A stretch of DNA of 40,921 nucleotides from Dehalococcoidia bacterium (GTDB taxonomy: Bacteria; Chloroflexota; Dehalococcoidia; UBA2979). The stretch is taken from assembly GCA_029246995.1 (NCBI GenBank), contig JAQWMB010000027.1, positions 1-40,921 on the forward strand, given 5' to 3'. Shown here piece after piece: positions 1 through 8,945 of this stretch (the first letter of the stretch is position 1; each line of letters opens with the position of its first letter). Both the position numbers and the translations under genes were made by a program. Below the pieces are notes generated by a model. The model made no database searches and was not told the origin of the DNA. It saw nothing but the letters and a program-made list of their open reading frames with translations.

Positions 1-137
1 CAAAGTTTTAAAAAATGATTTAAGGAAGCTTTATTCTTCAAAATAAATAGCATTAATTAGGAAAGCTTTGCTATTGGAAATTTTTCAATTAAGATTATTA
101 TCAAACGGGATGCAAGGAAATGATTCAAGGAAAACAA

Positions 138-2300
138 ATGTTCAACTCACTAATTAACTTCATGAATGGTTATTGGCTATCTTTGTTGTTTACTGTAACT
201 TTTTTGTTATTAATTTTTAGCGGTCTATTTCTTGGGTTTGGTATCGAAGAATCAACTGCATCCAGAGAAATATTTTTTAATGTTAGTCCTTGGCCTATTT
301 ATTTACTACTCAGTATATTCACTGGAATTTTAATTTTTGGCATATTGAGACATGGTTCACTTTGGCTGATTGGTAAGCCTGTTAAAGACTGGAATATCAA
401 TATTCCTTGGAGATTGAATAATGCCTTTAAACTAGGCGTTATGCAAGATAAAGTGCGTCGTGATTTGTACGCAAGTGTAATGCATTGGTGTATATCTGCT
501 TCAATTATTATATTGACATTTGTAACTGCTCAAGTTGCGCTAGAAGATGATACCCCATTACATTTCTTACATGGCAATTATTATTTATTTTTCTCTTTTT
601 ATGGTGATCTTTTTGGCTTAATTGGCTTAATCGGTGTTTCTATGGCGATTTATAGAAGATACTTTGATGATTTTCATAGAATTAGATGGGATGAAAGAAT
701 TGAAGATCATTTAATTCTATGGGGTTTATTTTTGATTTTGCTTTCAGGTTTTTTTGTAGAATCATACAGGATTTCAATCGATGAATTATCTTCTAATCCT
801 GAATGGGCGCGATGGTCTTTTGTTTCATATTTGTTTGCAAATTTTACAAAATTATTTAATTTTTCTGAAGGTTTACTTTTAAATCTACATACCATTTCTT
901 GGTGGACACATGTTGCAATCGTATTTTTTTGGCTAACGTTAGTTGTATTTACTAAATTAGATCATTTTTTATTTGCTCCTATAAATGCATTTTTATTAAG
1001 AACGGATTCCCCAGGGAGACTATCAAGAATTGAAAATATTGAAGAACAAGAGGTTTTTGGTGTTGGTCAGATTCAAGATTTTAATTGGAAACAGTTATTT
1101 GAATTAGATGCTTGCGTAAGATGTGGTCGTTGCACAGAAGTTTGTCCTGCAAATTTAGCTGGTCAACCATTATCGCCAATGCATTTAATACAAGATCTTA
1201 AGGCACATTTTAATGAAACTGCTCCACTTGTACAGGAAGCAGGAAACAATGGTGAAGATGTTCGCACTGTTGCAAAAAAAGCAATGATAGGTGACGTGAT
1301 TAAAGAAGAGACATTATGGGCTTGTAGAACTTGTGGTGCTTGCGTCCAAGAATGTCCAGTAATGATTGAACATGTTCCATCTATTATTGATATGAGAAGA
1401 TTCTTGGTTATGGATGAAGCAAAGATTCCTCAAACAGCCCAAGCTGCACTGGAAAATTTAGAAATGCGAGGTCATCCTTGGAAGGGTACAGCTTTAGAAA
1501 GAACCACGTGGATGGAAGGATTAGGCGATGTACCGATCTTTGATGGATCACAAGAATATCTATACTGGGTTGGTTGCTCTGGTTCTTTAGTTGAAAGAAA
1601 CTTACCAATTACAAAAAAAGTTTTTAGTTTATTAAAGGCAGCTGGATCGTCTTTTGGTGTACTTGGACAAGAAGAGACTTGTAACGGAGACCCTGCTAGA
1701 CGACTTGGAAATGAATACCTTTATCAAATTTTAGCAGAACAGCTTATCACTACTTTTAAAGAAAAAAATGTGCAGAAAGTTATTACTAATTGTCCTCATT
1801 GTTTCAATACTTTTAAAAATGAATACCCTCAATTTGATGGTAAGTTTGAAGTACTACATCATACTCAATTTCTTGATACTGCAATTCAAGAAGGGAAACT
1901 TGTACCAAATAAACCAATTGACATAGACGTTACTTATCACGACTCTTGTTACTTAGGTCGGATTAATAATGAATACGATGCACCAAGAAATGTGCTAAAT
2001 TCAATCCCTGGATTGAATATTATTGAAATGGATAGAAATAAATCTAAAGGTTTATGTTGTGGTGCAGGTGGGGGAAATATGTGGCAAGAAGAAGTAGGTG
2101 CTCGAAGAGTTAATCACGTTAGAAGTGAAGAAGCTATTGATACTGGTGCAGATGAATTAGTTTCGAATTGTCCATTTTGTATTCAGATGTTTGAGGATGG
2201 AGTTCCTTCAGTAGAACCAAATGAAGAAAATAGAATTAAGCCATTTGATATTGCAGAAGTTTTATATGAGTCTATTGACTCACTTCCTGAAGAGAATTAA
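138..2300 (+). CDS. EMO-like ETF:(mena)quinone oxidoreductase, cytochrome b / HdrD-type iron-sulfur membrane protein
   Basis: Predicted membrane enzyme passing electrons from reduced electron-transfer flavoprotein to the quinone pool. The first ~300 residues hold several hydrophobic helices of the NarI-like cytochrome b type, with possible heme histidines in MHWCIS and LHTISWWTH. Then come two 4Fe-4S motifs of the CxxCxxCxxxCP kind (about residues 325-340, CVRCGRCTEVCP; and 394-410, CRTCGACVQECP). Last are two CCG domains of the HdrD/GlcF type (GLCCGAGGG near 640, plus NCPHC and NCPFC). Its place directly upstream of etfB and etfA matches the EMO family described in fatty-acid-oxidising bacteria. 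Start: ATG 138 has AAGGA at 127-131 with 6-base spacing; the in-frame ATG at 120 has no properly spaced ribosome site. The product is 720 residues. The family is confident; the exact quinone and partner are inferred. Confidence 0.85.
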   Translation: MFNSLINFMNGYWLSLLFTVTFLLLIFSGLFLGFGIEESTASREIFFNVSPWPIYLLLSIFTGILIFGILRHGSLWLIGKPVKDWNINIPWRLNNAFKLGVMQDKVRRDLYASVMHWCISASIIILTFVTAQVALEDDTPLHFLHGNYYLFFSFYGDLFGLIGLIGVSMAIYRRYFDDFHRIRWDERIEDHLILWGLFLILLSGFFVESYRISIDELSSNPEWARWSFVSYLFANFTKLFNFSEGLLLNLHTISWWTHVAIVFFWLTLVVFTKLDHFLFAPINAFLLRTDSPGRLSRIENIEEQEVFGVGQIQDFNWKQLFELDACVRCGRCTEVCPANLAGQPLSPMHLIQDLKAHFNETAPLVQEAGNNGEDVRTVAKKAMIGDVIKEETLWACRTCGACVQECPVMIEHVPSIIDMRRFLVMDEAKIPQTAQAALENLEMRGHPWKGTALERTTWMEGLGDVPIFDGSQEYLYWVGCSGSLVERNLPITKKVFSLLKAAGSSFGVLGQEETCNGDPARRLGNEYLYQILAEQLITTFKEKNVQKVITNCPHCFNTFKNEYPQFDGKFEVLHHTQFLDTAIQEGKLVPNKPIDIDVTYHDSCYLGRINNEYDAPRNVLNSIPGLNIIEMDRNKSKGLCCGAGGGNMWQEEVGARRVNHVRSEEAIDTGADELVSNCPFCIQMFEDGVPSVEPNEENRIKPFDIAEVLYESIDSLPEEN

Positions 2301-2348
2301 TATTTTGTTGGTTAGGAAAGTTTGTAGTTTAATTTATTAGGGGGTATT

Positions 2349-3155
2349 ATGCATTTCGTTGTATGCGCTAAACAAATTCCAGATCCTGATACACCGCCAT
2401 CTGCTTTTAAGATTGATGAAGCAAAAAATGAAGTTATTCCTGCTGCTGGCATCGCGCCAGTATTAAGTCAATTTGATGGCATTGCTGCTGAAGCAGCTTT
2501 AAGGATAAAGGAAAAATTAGGTGATGTTAAAATTACAGTTATTTCACTAGGTAAGGAAAGTGCTCAAGCAGCTATAAAGCAAGTACTTGCAATGGGTGCT
2601 GATGAAGGATTGTTACTTGAGGACGATGCGTTTGAAAATGGTGATCATTTTACAACGGCATTAGTATTATCTGAAGCAATTAAAAAACTTGGTGATGTAG
2701 ATGCAGTTTTTTGTGGAAGACAAGCAGCTGATTGGGATATGGGCCAAGTTGGACTAGGTATTGCCCAATTACTTGAATTACCATGTGCAATCATTGGTAA
2801 AGATGTACAGATAGAAGATGGAGCCATGAGCGTACAAAGAGTACTTCTTGATGGATTTGAAACTGTAAAGATGCCTTTACCAGCTGTTGTAACAGTCTCG
2901 AATGAGCTTGGTGAGCCAAGATATCCAAAATTGCAGCAAATTATGCAAGCAGCAAAAAAAACTGTTACTAAATGGGGATTAGATGACCTTGATAATCTTG
3001 ATACTTCTAAGGTTGGAGAATCAGGAAGAAAATTAAAACTAGAGAAATTATTCATTCCAACTAGTGATAGTGATGTAGAAATTATTGACGGCGAAACTGC
3101 AAAAGAGCAAGCTGACAATTTAGTTGCAAAATTAAAAGAAGCAAAAATTCTTTAA
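2349..3155 (+). CDS. etfB: Electron transfer flavoprotein beta subunit
   Basis: EtfB pairs with EtfA to form the soluble flavoprotein that takes electrons from acyl-CoA dehydrogenases; the beta subunit carries AMP in ordinary ETFs. The 268-residue product has the family opening (VCAKQIPDPDTPP), the nucleotide-binding region ALAMGADEG-like (VLAMGADEGLL) and the recognition segment GRQAADWDMGQVG. A GGGG Shine-Dalgarno at 2341-2344 lies just upstream of the ATG. It is followed 22 bases later by etfA and preceded by the EMO-like gene, so the three probably form one transcript. There is no fixC/fixX homologue in view, so a bifurcating Fix complex is not supported. Confidence 0.95.
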   Translation: MHFVVCAKQIPDPDTPPSAFKIDEAKNEVIPAAGIAPVLSQFDGIAAEAALRIKEKLGDVKITVISLGKESAQAAIKQVLAMGADEGLLLEDDAFENGDHFTTALVLSEAIKKLGDVDAVFCGRQAADWDMGQVGLGIAQLLELPCAIIGKDVQIEDGAMSVQRVLLDGFETVKMPLPAVVTVSNELGEPRYPKLQQIMQAAKKTVTKWGLDDLDNLDTSKVGESGRKLKLEKLFIPTSDSDVEIIDGETAKEQADNLVAKLKEAKIL

Positions 3156-3177
3156 TAACAATTGAAAGGAAATATCT

Positions 3178-4143
3178 ATGACAAAAAATGTAATGATTAT
3201 CGGAGAATTTAATGATTCCGGTTTATCAGATACTACTTTAGAACTTTTAGGTGGTGCAGTTGGATTAAGTTCTGGAGGTTCAGTAAGCCTAGTATTATTA
3301 GGTAGTGGTTCAGAAAATCAATCCAATGCTGGGTTTAAGGCTGGGGCAACAAAAATTTACATAGCTGATGATGAGTCCTACAACGAATTCTTACCTGATA
3401 AATGGATGGCTGCTATTATTGATGCATCGACACAAGATAATCCTGATTTAATTCTCTTAGAGCAATCTTCAATTGGTAGAGATCTAGGACCTCGTGTTGC
3501 TTTTAAATTATCTACTGCCGTTGCAATGGATTGTGTTGCTATCGAAGAAGATAATGGCTTAAAGGTTACACGGCCTTGTTTTGGTGGTAATGCTAGAGCA
3601 GTTTATAGCTTTACAGACAGCCCTGCTGTTGCAACTGTAAGGGCAAAATCATTTGAACCAATTGATTCCGGCAATGAATCTGGAGAAACAATCAAAATTG
3701 ATGTTAATGCTGAAACTAAGGTGTCTATTATTAATCGTGAAGCCATAGTGACTGAAGGTCTAAAATTAACTGATGCTCCTATTGTTCTTTGTGGTGGTCG
3801 AGGATTAGGTGGCCCAGAAGGATTTGATATGATACAAGAACTTGCTAATGCTATTGGTACAGATAAAGCTGCAATTGGTTCTTCGAGAGCTGCTTGTGAT
3901 TTAGGATGGTATCCAGTTGCAAATCAAGTTGGTTTAACTGGCAAGGTAGTGAACCCAGATCTATATATTGGCATTGCTGTTTCAGGTGCTAGCCAACATA
4001 TGGCAGGCTGTAGCGGCTCTAAATCAATTATCGCTATTAATAAAGATCCTGAAGCAAATATGTTTAAATCATCAAGATGGGGAATTGTTGGTGATTACAA
4101 GGAAGTAGTACCAGCACTAATCGAAGCAATGAAATCTAATTAA
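3178..4143 (+). CDS. etfA: Electron transfer flavoprotein alpha subunit
   Basis: EtfA binds the FAD that shuttles electrons between acyl-CoA dehydrogenases and the membrane oxidoreductase. The 321-residue length is normal. The C-terminal FAD domain is clear: CGGRGLGGPEGF near residue 205, GSSRAACDLGWYP, NQVGLTGK, then LYIGIAVSGASQHMAG and INKDPEANMF, matching the family's conserved order. The start ATG has AAGGAA upstream (about 8 bases). It closes the EMO-etfB-etfA set. The gap of 62 bases to coaE has no visible terminator, so some read-through is possible. Confidence 0.95.
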   Translation: MTKNVMIIGEFNDSGLSDTTLELLGGAVGLSSGGSVSLVLLGSGSENQSNAGFKAGATKIYIADDESYNEFLPDKWMAAIIDASTQDNPDLILLEQSSIGRDLGPRVAFKLSTAVAMDCVAIEEDNGLKVTRPCFGGNARAVYSFTDSPAVATVRAKSFEPIDSGNESGETIKIDVNAETKVSIINREAIVTEGLKLTDAPIVLCGGRGLGGPEGFDMIQELANAIGTDKAAIGSSRAACDLGWYPVANQVGLTGKVVNPDLYIGIAVSGASQHMAGCSGSKSIIAINKDPEANMFKSSRWGIVGDYKEVVPALIEAMKSN

Positions 4144-4205
4144 TTTCTTATAAATAATTTGTATTGCTTTTAATTTATGACTCTTAATTTTTAAAGGAAC
4201 AGTTC

Positions 4206-4829
4206 ATGCATATTGTTGGCCTAACAGGTGGGATTGCTTCAGGCAAATCATATGCTGCTGAATATTTTATCAAGATGGGCGCTAGATCACTTAATTGTGA
4301 TGTATTAGGACATGAGAGTTATAAAAAAGGTTCTTTATCTTATATAAAAATAGTCTCCACTTTTGGTTCAGATATTCTTGATGACAACGATGAGATTGAT
4401 AGAAGAAGTTTGGGTCCAATTGTTTTTTCTGATTCAAAAAAAATGGATCAATTGACATCAATTACTTGGCCAGCAATAAAAGATTTAATTCGTATTAAGC
4501 TCAATGATTTTAATGTAGATGATCCAAATTCAATTATTATGCTTGAAGCAGCCGTTCTTCTTGAAGCTGGCTGGGATGATTTAGTAGATGAAATTTTGGT
4601 AATTTATGCCCCAGTAGAATCGGTCATCAAAAGAATTAAATCAAGAGATAATATTGATGAAAACCAAGCAAAAGATAGAATTAACTCGCAATTATCTAAT
4701 GAACAAAGGTTAAAGTCTGCTAACAGCTCTATTGAAAATGCCGGAGAGTTAGTTGATTTTCAGAATAATTTAGATTCTTATTGGAGCGATCTAAAATTAA
4801 AACTAAGTGAAACGTTAGGCAAGCAATGA
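4206..4829 (+). CDS. coaE: Dephospho-CoA kinase
   Basis: Catalyses the last step of coenzyme A synthesis, ATP-dependent phosphorylation of the 3'-OH of dephospho-CoA, in the cytoplasm. The 207-residue protein opens with the P-loop GLTGGIASGKS (residues 5-15), followed by the family segments NCDVLGHE (equivalent of the DAD..H motif), RRSLGPIVF, and LEAAVLLEAGWDD. An AAAGGA ribosome site precedes ATG 4206. Its stop overlaps the start of the next gene by four bases (ATGA), so it is translationally coupled to the AAA+ ATPase. Supply of CoA fits the CoA-centred content of the window, but coaE is a housekeeping gene and this may be coincidence. Confidence 0.93.
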   Translation: MHIVGLTGGIASGKSYAAEYFIKMGARSLNCDVLGHESYKKGSLSYIKIVSTFGSDILDDNDEIDRRSLGPIVFSDSKKMDQLTSITWPAIKDLIRIKLNDFNVDDPNSIIMLEAAVLLEAGWDDLVDEILVIYAPVESVIKRIKSRDNIDENQAKDRINSQLSNEQRLKSANSSIENAGELVDFQNNLDSYWSDLKLKLSETLGKQ

Positions 4830-5680
4830 AATCTAGTAATAATGGAAAATTGAAGTCACAAGCTATTCCTGTTGAAGAATTTAAATTAGATCATCAACCT
4901 TTTTATGTTCCGATCAATAATGAGGTGCAACTTTTTGAAAGAGCCTATAATAGTAAAATCCCTGTTATTCTTAAAGGCCCAACTGGTTCTGGCAAAACAA
5001 GATTTGTAGAATATATGTCTTGGAAATTAAATCAATCTGCCAGTACGCCTTTAATTACTGTTGCATGTCATGAAGATTTAACTGCATCGGATTTAGTAGG
5101 GAGGTATTTAATCGAAGATCAAACTACTAAGTGGATTGATGGTCCTATTACGCGTGCAGTTCAATTAGGAGCTATTTGTTACTTAGATGAAATTGTCGAA
5201 GCCAGAAAAGATACTACAGTACTTATTCATCCATTAACTGATTATAGGAGACTTTTACCTTTAGAAAAAAAAGGTGAATTAGTACAAGCAGCTGACGGCT
5301 TCTTGTTAGTCTTATCATATAATCCTGGCTATCAATCAATTACAAAAGATTTAAAACATTCCACAAGACAACGTTTTGTATCTATTGAATTTGACTATCC
5401 ACCTGAAGATATTGAGAAAAAAATTATACTTAATGAATCTGGGTGTGATGAAGCTATTGCGGAAAAATTAGCTTTATTAGCAATAAAAATTAGAAACTTA
5501 AGAGAGTATGGTTTATCTGAAGGGGTATCAACAAGATTATTAATTTATGCAGGATCATTAATCAAAAATGGGATTAAGCCTATCGAGGCATGTATTTCAA
5601 CTGTTGTATGGAGCTTAACTGATGAAAAAGACCTGCAAAGCTCTATAGAAGAGATTGTAACATCCATCTTTACAGAATGA
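4826..5680 (+). CDS. MoxR-family AAA+ ATPase (NorQ/CbbQ type)
   Basis: ATPase of the MoxR/NorQ/CbbQ type, which forms hexameric rings and works with a VWA-domain partner to remodel or metallate a client enzyme. The 284-residue protein has Walker A GPTGSGKTRF (about residue 50), Walker B AICYLDEIVEAR (about 115), and a C-terminal helical lid with LSEGVSTRLLIYAG, the arrangement of the NorQ/CbbQ branch. The start codon overlaps the coaE stop. The next gene is a VWA protein of the NorD/CbbO class, the standard partner. No nitric-oxide reductase, Rubisco or methanol dehydrogenase gene is near, so the client is unknown. Confidence 0.9.
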   Translation: MKSSNNGKLKSQAIPVEEFKLDHQPFYVPINNEVQLFERAYNSKIPVILKGPTGSGKTRFVEYMSWKLNQSASTPLITVACHEDLTASDLVGRYLIEDQTTKWIDGPITRAVQLGAICYLDEIVEARKDTTVLIHPLTDYRRLLPLEKKGELVQAADGFLLVLSYNPGYQSITKDLKHSTRQRFVSIEFDYPPEDIEKKIILNESGCDEAIAEKLALLAIKIRNLREYGLSEGVSTRLLIYAGSLIKNGIKPIEACISTVVWSLTDEKDLQSSIEEIVTSIFTE

Positions 5681-5710
5681 TTGCAATGGCTGTTTATGCC
5701 AGGAAATAAT

Positions 5711-8700
5711 ATGGAATTAATACCAAAAAAAATTGTTAATTTAGAGATTAATTATTGGCCGACTTCCAATCTTGCACAAAAGGCATTCATTATTTTTTTA
5801 AATAATGAAGGTGCAAAACTTTCTGATAAAGAACTTATATTATTTGCCCAACAATGCGAAAGAATTGCAAATGCATCTATTCGTGCTTGGGAAGCTTCTG
5901 ATAATTTTATTAAAGTTTCATCAGAATTATTAAATAATTATGATTTTGAAACTTTAATAAAGATAAGTAATATTGCGTATAGTCTGTGTCTGCAATCTCC
6001 AATTATTGCTGCTAGTTTTGTTAAAGAATGCCCAAAGCTTTTAAATACAATTGAGGTTAATGAAATAGAATACTTTCATAATATCTTAAAAAGATTATCT
6101 TCATCTGGATGGAAAGAGATTGCTTTAGCTAAAGTATTTTTAGAAAAATCACCAGAAATTCTAAAGTTAATTCATTTAAAGCAAATGAAAATTATTATTT
6201 CTATTTTAACGAATTTGTCTGATAAATCTCATGAATTAACTGTAAAAAATATTGAAAAATTACCTATAGCATTACTATCAATAGCTCCATCATCAAGGGT
6301 GCACTTTTTAAAATTGATTAATGAATTATCTATAATATCTTGGCCTGATGTAGGAAGTAATATTGAAAAATTACCTCAATTGCTTAGACCATATTCAAAG
6401 AATGTAGTTAAAGAATTAATAGTTGTTGGCGGCCAAGTCTTAAAAAAAGATGGTCGGAAAGATTATGAGGAATATTTACTTGCGTTAGGTGGATTAGTAT
6501 ATATTGATCCAAGTTATCATTCTTGGTTAATAAAGTCAGTAGTTTCTATTAATCAACATAGCTCTAAGGCAGCTGTTGCTTTTATGAGTATAATGCCAAA
6601 ATTACTTTCTCTATATTCAAAAAAAGACTTAACAAAATGGATTAATGAAGGTATTGAATATCTGTTAAAGTATTCACAAGAACCTGATGATACTTCTTAT
6701 TTTAAATTAGAATCTAATTATTCTATAAAGTTTCTTTATGAAAATTCTAGTGTAGAACTAATTAGTCGTAAAAAGTTGATATTAGAAAAGTATTGCCAAG
6801 CATTGGCTGGTCGACATTTAGCTATTTTAGATATCGATGCTTTAGTTGCACAAAATATTGGATGGCTGCCAGACTCAATCGCTTCTACAGATGGATCTAG
6901 TATCTATTTGCCTGCAAGAATAAATATTTTTGAGAGCAAGGAGAAGAATTTTCAAGTATATAAAGTTTATGCTACACATCAAGCTTCAAGAATTGAATTC
7001 GGTTCTTTTGATTACAAATTTATAATGTCTCAACAAATTATTGATTCCAATGATATAACTGATGAGAGTGAGCGCAGTGATGATTATTCAACTGAAATTC
7101 AAAAGTTTTTTAGTTATTTTTCCGATAAGGATTTAATTAGTAATCTTTTTTCAATTGTCGAAGATTTTCGAATTGATGGAAGAACTAATTTACAATACCC
7201 TGGTATTAGTCTTGCAAAAAAGATGGTAAAAAAATATGAATTATCTAAAAGAAATAATTTGTTTTTATTGCCAAATCGAGAAATGCTTATTGAAAGTCTT
7301 ATATGCTTTTCTTTGGGTAAAAAGAATCTTTTTACAACAGAACATTCTTATCAATCAGTATATATTTCTTTAGTTGACTTACTTACATCTTTATTAACTT
7401 TAAATTCGACAGTTAATGATTCTGCAAATGTTGCTTCTGAGATCTATCATGTACTTATTAATATACCAAATATATTGGAATTTGATGGTTCAAAAAATCA
7501 GAATGAAAAAATTTCAATTCAAAATTCTTCGGCTATCATGCCTACTAATAACTCTGATAACGATTCTAATGATCTAAGTAATGAATTGGATTTTCAAGCT
7601 CCTCAAAAACCAGAATACCAAGGAGATTTTAAGCCAGATTTGATTGAATTAATTACAAATGCAAAAAATAAAAATGATACATTTGATAACCAAGCATCTG
7701 GGATGGATCAAGAAATGTTGAATAATTTTTTGCAAGAAACTACTGAGATTAATGTTGATCAATTAGCAGAAGGGGAATTCGAACAATTTTCAAATCTTTT
7801 TAGTAATAATATCAATCTTTTTAATGATGAAAATGCCTCGGTTCAAAATACTGATAATAGAGAGACCGATGTTGTAGATAAAAATGATTTAAATTATGTT
7901 TCCATAGGTAAATCAAAAATGAATTCTTATTATTATGATGAGTGGAATTTTAGAACGCGTGACTATAAACCTGATTGGTGTAAAGTTATTGAAAAAGAAT
8001 TAGAACCTGGTGAATCAGACTATTATGACCAAGTTATCTTAGAGCATTCAAAGCTTATTAGTGAGACAAAAAGAAAATTTGAATATTTAAAACCAGAAGC
8101 AATGAAGAAGGAAAAACGCTTAGAAGATGGTGACGAAATTGATTTAGATAGGCTTGTAGATTTTTTTGCTGATAAATTAGCTGGTTATAGTCCTCGAGCT
8201 GATTTTTATTGGAAGAGAAATAAAATTGAAAGAGATGTTTCTGTCGCCTTGTTATTAGATATGTCTGCATCAACGGATGAAATTATTGAAAAAGACTCTA
8301 CGAATCTTCCCCAATATAATAATTACTCTGGTGCACCTGGGACTTATTTCACATGGCTAGCATCAAGAAATCTTGCCAATAATCCCGTTAATCATAAACG
8401 GATTATTGATATTGAGAAAGAATCGACAATTGTATTATCAGAAGCCTTGGATGCTATTGGTGATAATTACGGTTTATATGGATTTTCTGGATATGGCAAG
8501 GACAACGTTGAATTTTTTGTGATTAAAGATATAGAAGAGCCTCTTGATGAAGATATACGTAGAAAAATTGCAGGGATACAACCAGTTCGTTCAACAAGAA
8601 TGGGACCAGCAATTCGCCACACTATCAAGAAGTTAGAAGTGACTCAAAGTAAAATAAAGATTATTATTCTTATCTCTGATGGCAGGCCGCAAGATCATGA

Positions 8701-8926
8701 ATATGGTAAGGATAGGACTGAAAAAGAGTATGCCATACATGATACTAGGCAAGCTTTATTAGAGGCTAAGCATAAGGGAATCACTCCTTTTTTGATCACT
8801 GTGGACAAAGAAGGTCATGATTATTTGCAGCAAATGTGTGATGATATTGGCTATGAAATTGTTTCAAATATAGATTCATTACCTGTTAGGTTAACTAATC
8901 TTTATAAAAATATTTCATTAAAATAA
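5711..8926 (+). CDS. Large NorD/CbbO-like VWA-domain protein, partner of the MoxR ATPase
   Basis: At 1071 residues it is longer than typical NorD proteins. Roughly residues 60-380 look like helical repeats rich in Leu, Ile and Ser/Lys. The stretch around residues 590-740 is low-complexity, acidic and Asn/Asp-rich, and probably a flexible linker. The C-terminal 250 residues are a VWA domain with an intact metal site: DMSAS starting at Asp850, a threonine in RSTRMGP, and Asp990 in ISDGRPQD. The tail (EYAIHDTRQALLEAKHKGITPFLITVD) is typical of NorD. Start: ATG 5711 has AGGAAA at 5701-5706; the frame is also open back to TTG 5681, just after the ATPase stop, and to ATG 5696, but neither has a ribosome site. 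Function with the ATPase is inferred; the client is unknown. Confidence 0.85.
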   Translation: MELIPKKIVNLEINYWPTSNLAQKAFIIFLNNEGAKLSDKELILFAQQCERIANASIRAWEASDNFIKVSSELLNNYDFETLIKISNIAYSLCLQSPIIAASFVKECPKLLNTIEVNEIEYFHNILKRLSSSGWKEIALAKVFLEKSPEILKLIHLKQMKIIISILTNLSDKSHELTVKNIEKLPIALLSIAPSSRVHFLKLINELSIISWPDVGSNIEKLPQLLRPYSKNVVKELIVVGGQVLKKDGRKDYEEYLLALGGLVYIDPSYHSWLIKSVVSINQHSSKAAVAFMSIMPKLLSLYSKKDLTKWINEGIEYLLKYSQEPDDTSYFKLESNYSIKFLYENSSVELISRKKLILEKYCQALAGRHLAILDIDALVAQNIGWLPDSIASTDGSSIYLPARINIFESKEKNFQVYKVYATHQASRIEFGSFDYKFIMSQQIIDSNDITDESERSDDYSTEIQKFFSYFSDKDLISNLFSIVEDFRIDGRTNLQYPGISLAKKMVKKYELSKRNNLFLLPNREMLIESLICFSLGKKNLFTTEHSYQSVYISLVDLLTSLLTLNSTVNDSANVASEIYHVLINIPNILEFDGSKNQNEKISIQNSSAIMPTNNSDNDSNDLSNELDFQAPQKPEYQGDFKPDLIELITNAKNKNDTFDNQASGMDQEMLNNFLQETTEINVDQLAEGEFEQFSNLFSNNINLFNDENASVQNTDNRETDVVDKNDLNYVSIGKSKMNSYYYDEWNFRTRDYKPDWCKVIEKELEPGESDYYDQVILEHSKLISETKRKFEYLKPEAMKKEKRLEDGDEIDLDRLVDFFADKLAGYSPRADFYWKRNKIERDVSVALLLDMSASTDEIIEKDSTNLPQYNNYSGAPGTYFTWLASRNLANNPVNHKRIIDIEKESTIVLSEALDAIGDNYGLYGFSGYGKDNVEFFVIKDIEEPLDEDIRRKIAGIQPVRSTRMGPAIRHTIKKLEVTQSKIKIIILISDGRPQDHEYGKDRTEKEYAIHDTRQALLEAKHKGITPFLITVDKEGHDYLQQMCDDIGYEIVSNIDSLPVRLTNLYKNISLK

Positions 8927-8945
8927 CAGATACTTAGCCATTTGT

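Noticed and set aside
1-137. Tail of an upstream gene or a small RNA at the left edge
   Set aside because: No open frame with coding character ends there, and the short AAGCTTT repeats do not form a stable structure.
2645-3118. 157-codon open frame on the - strand opposite etfB
   Set aside because: Antisense to a well-conserved gene, with Ser/Pro-rich composition typical of a reverse-strand shadow.
2349-4143. Electron-bifurcating Fix/EtfABCX complex
   Set aside because: No fixC or fixX gene is present; the neighbour is an EMO-like membrane oxidoreductase.
4826-8926. Direct assignment as nitric oxide reductase accessory norQD
   Set aside because: No norB or norC is in the window, and the VWA protein is much larger than NorD, so the specific name is not justified.
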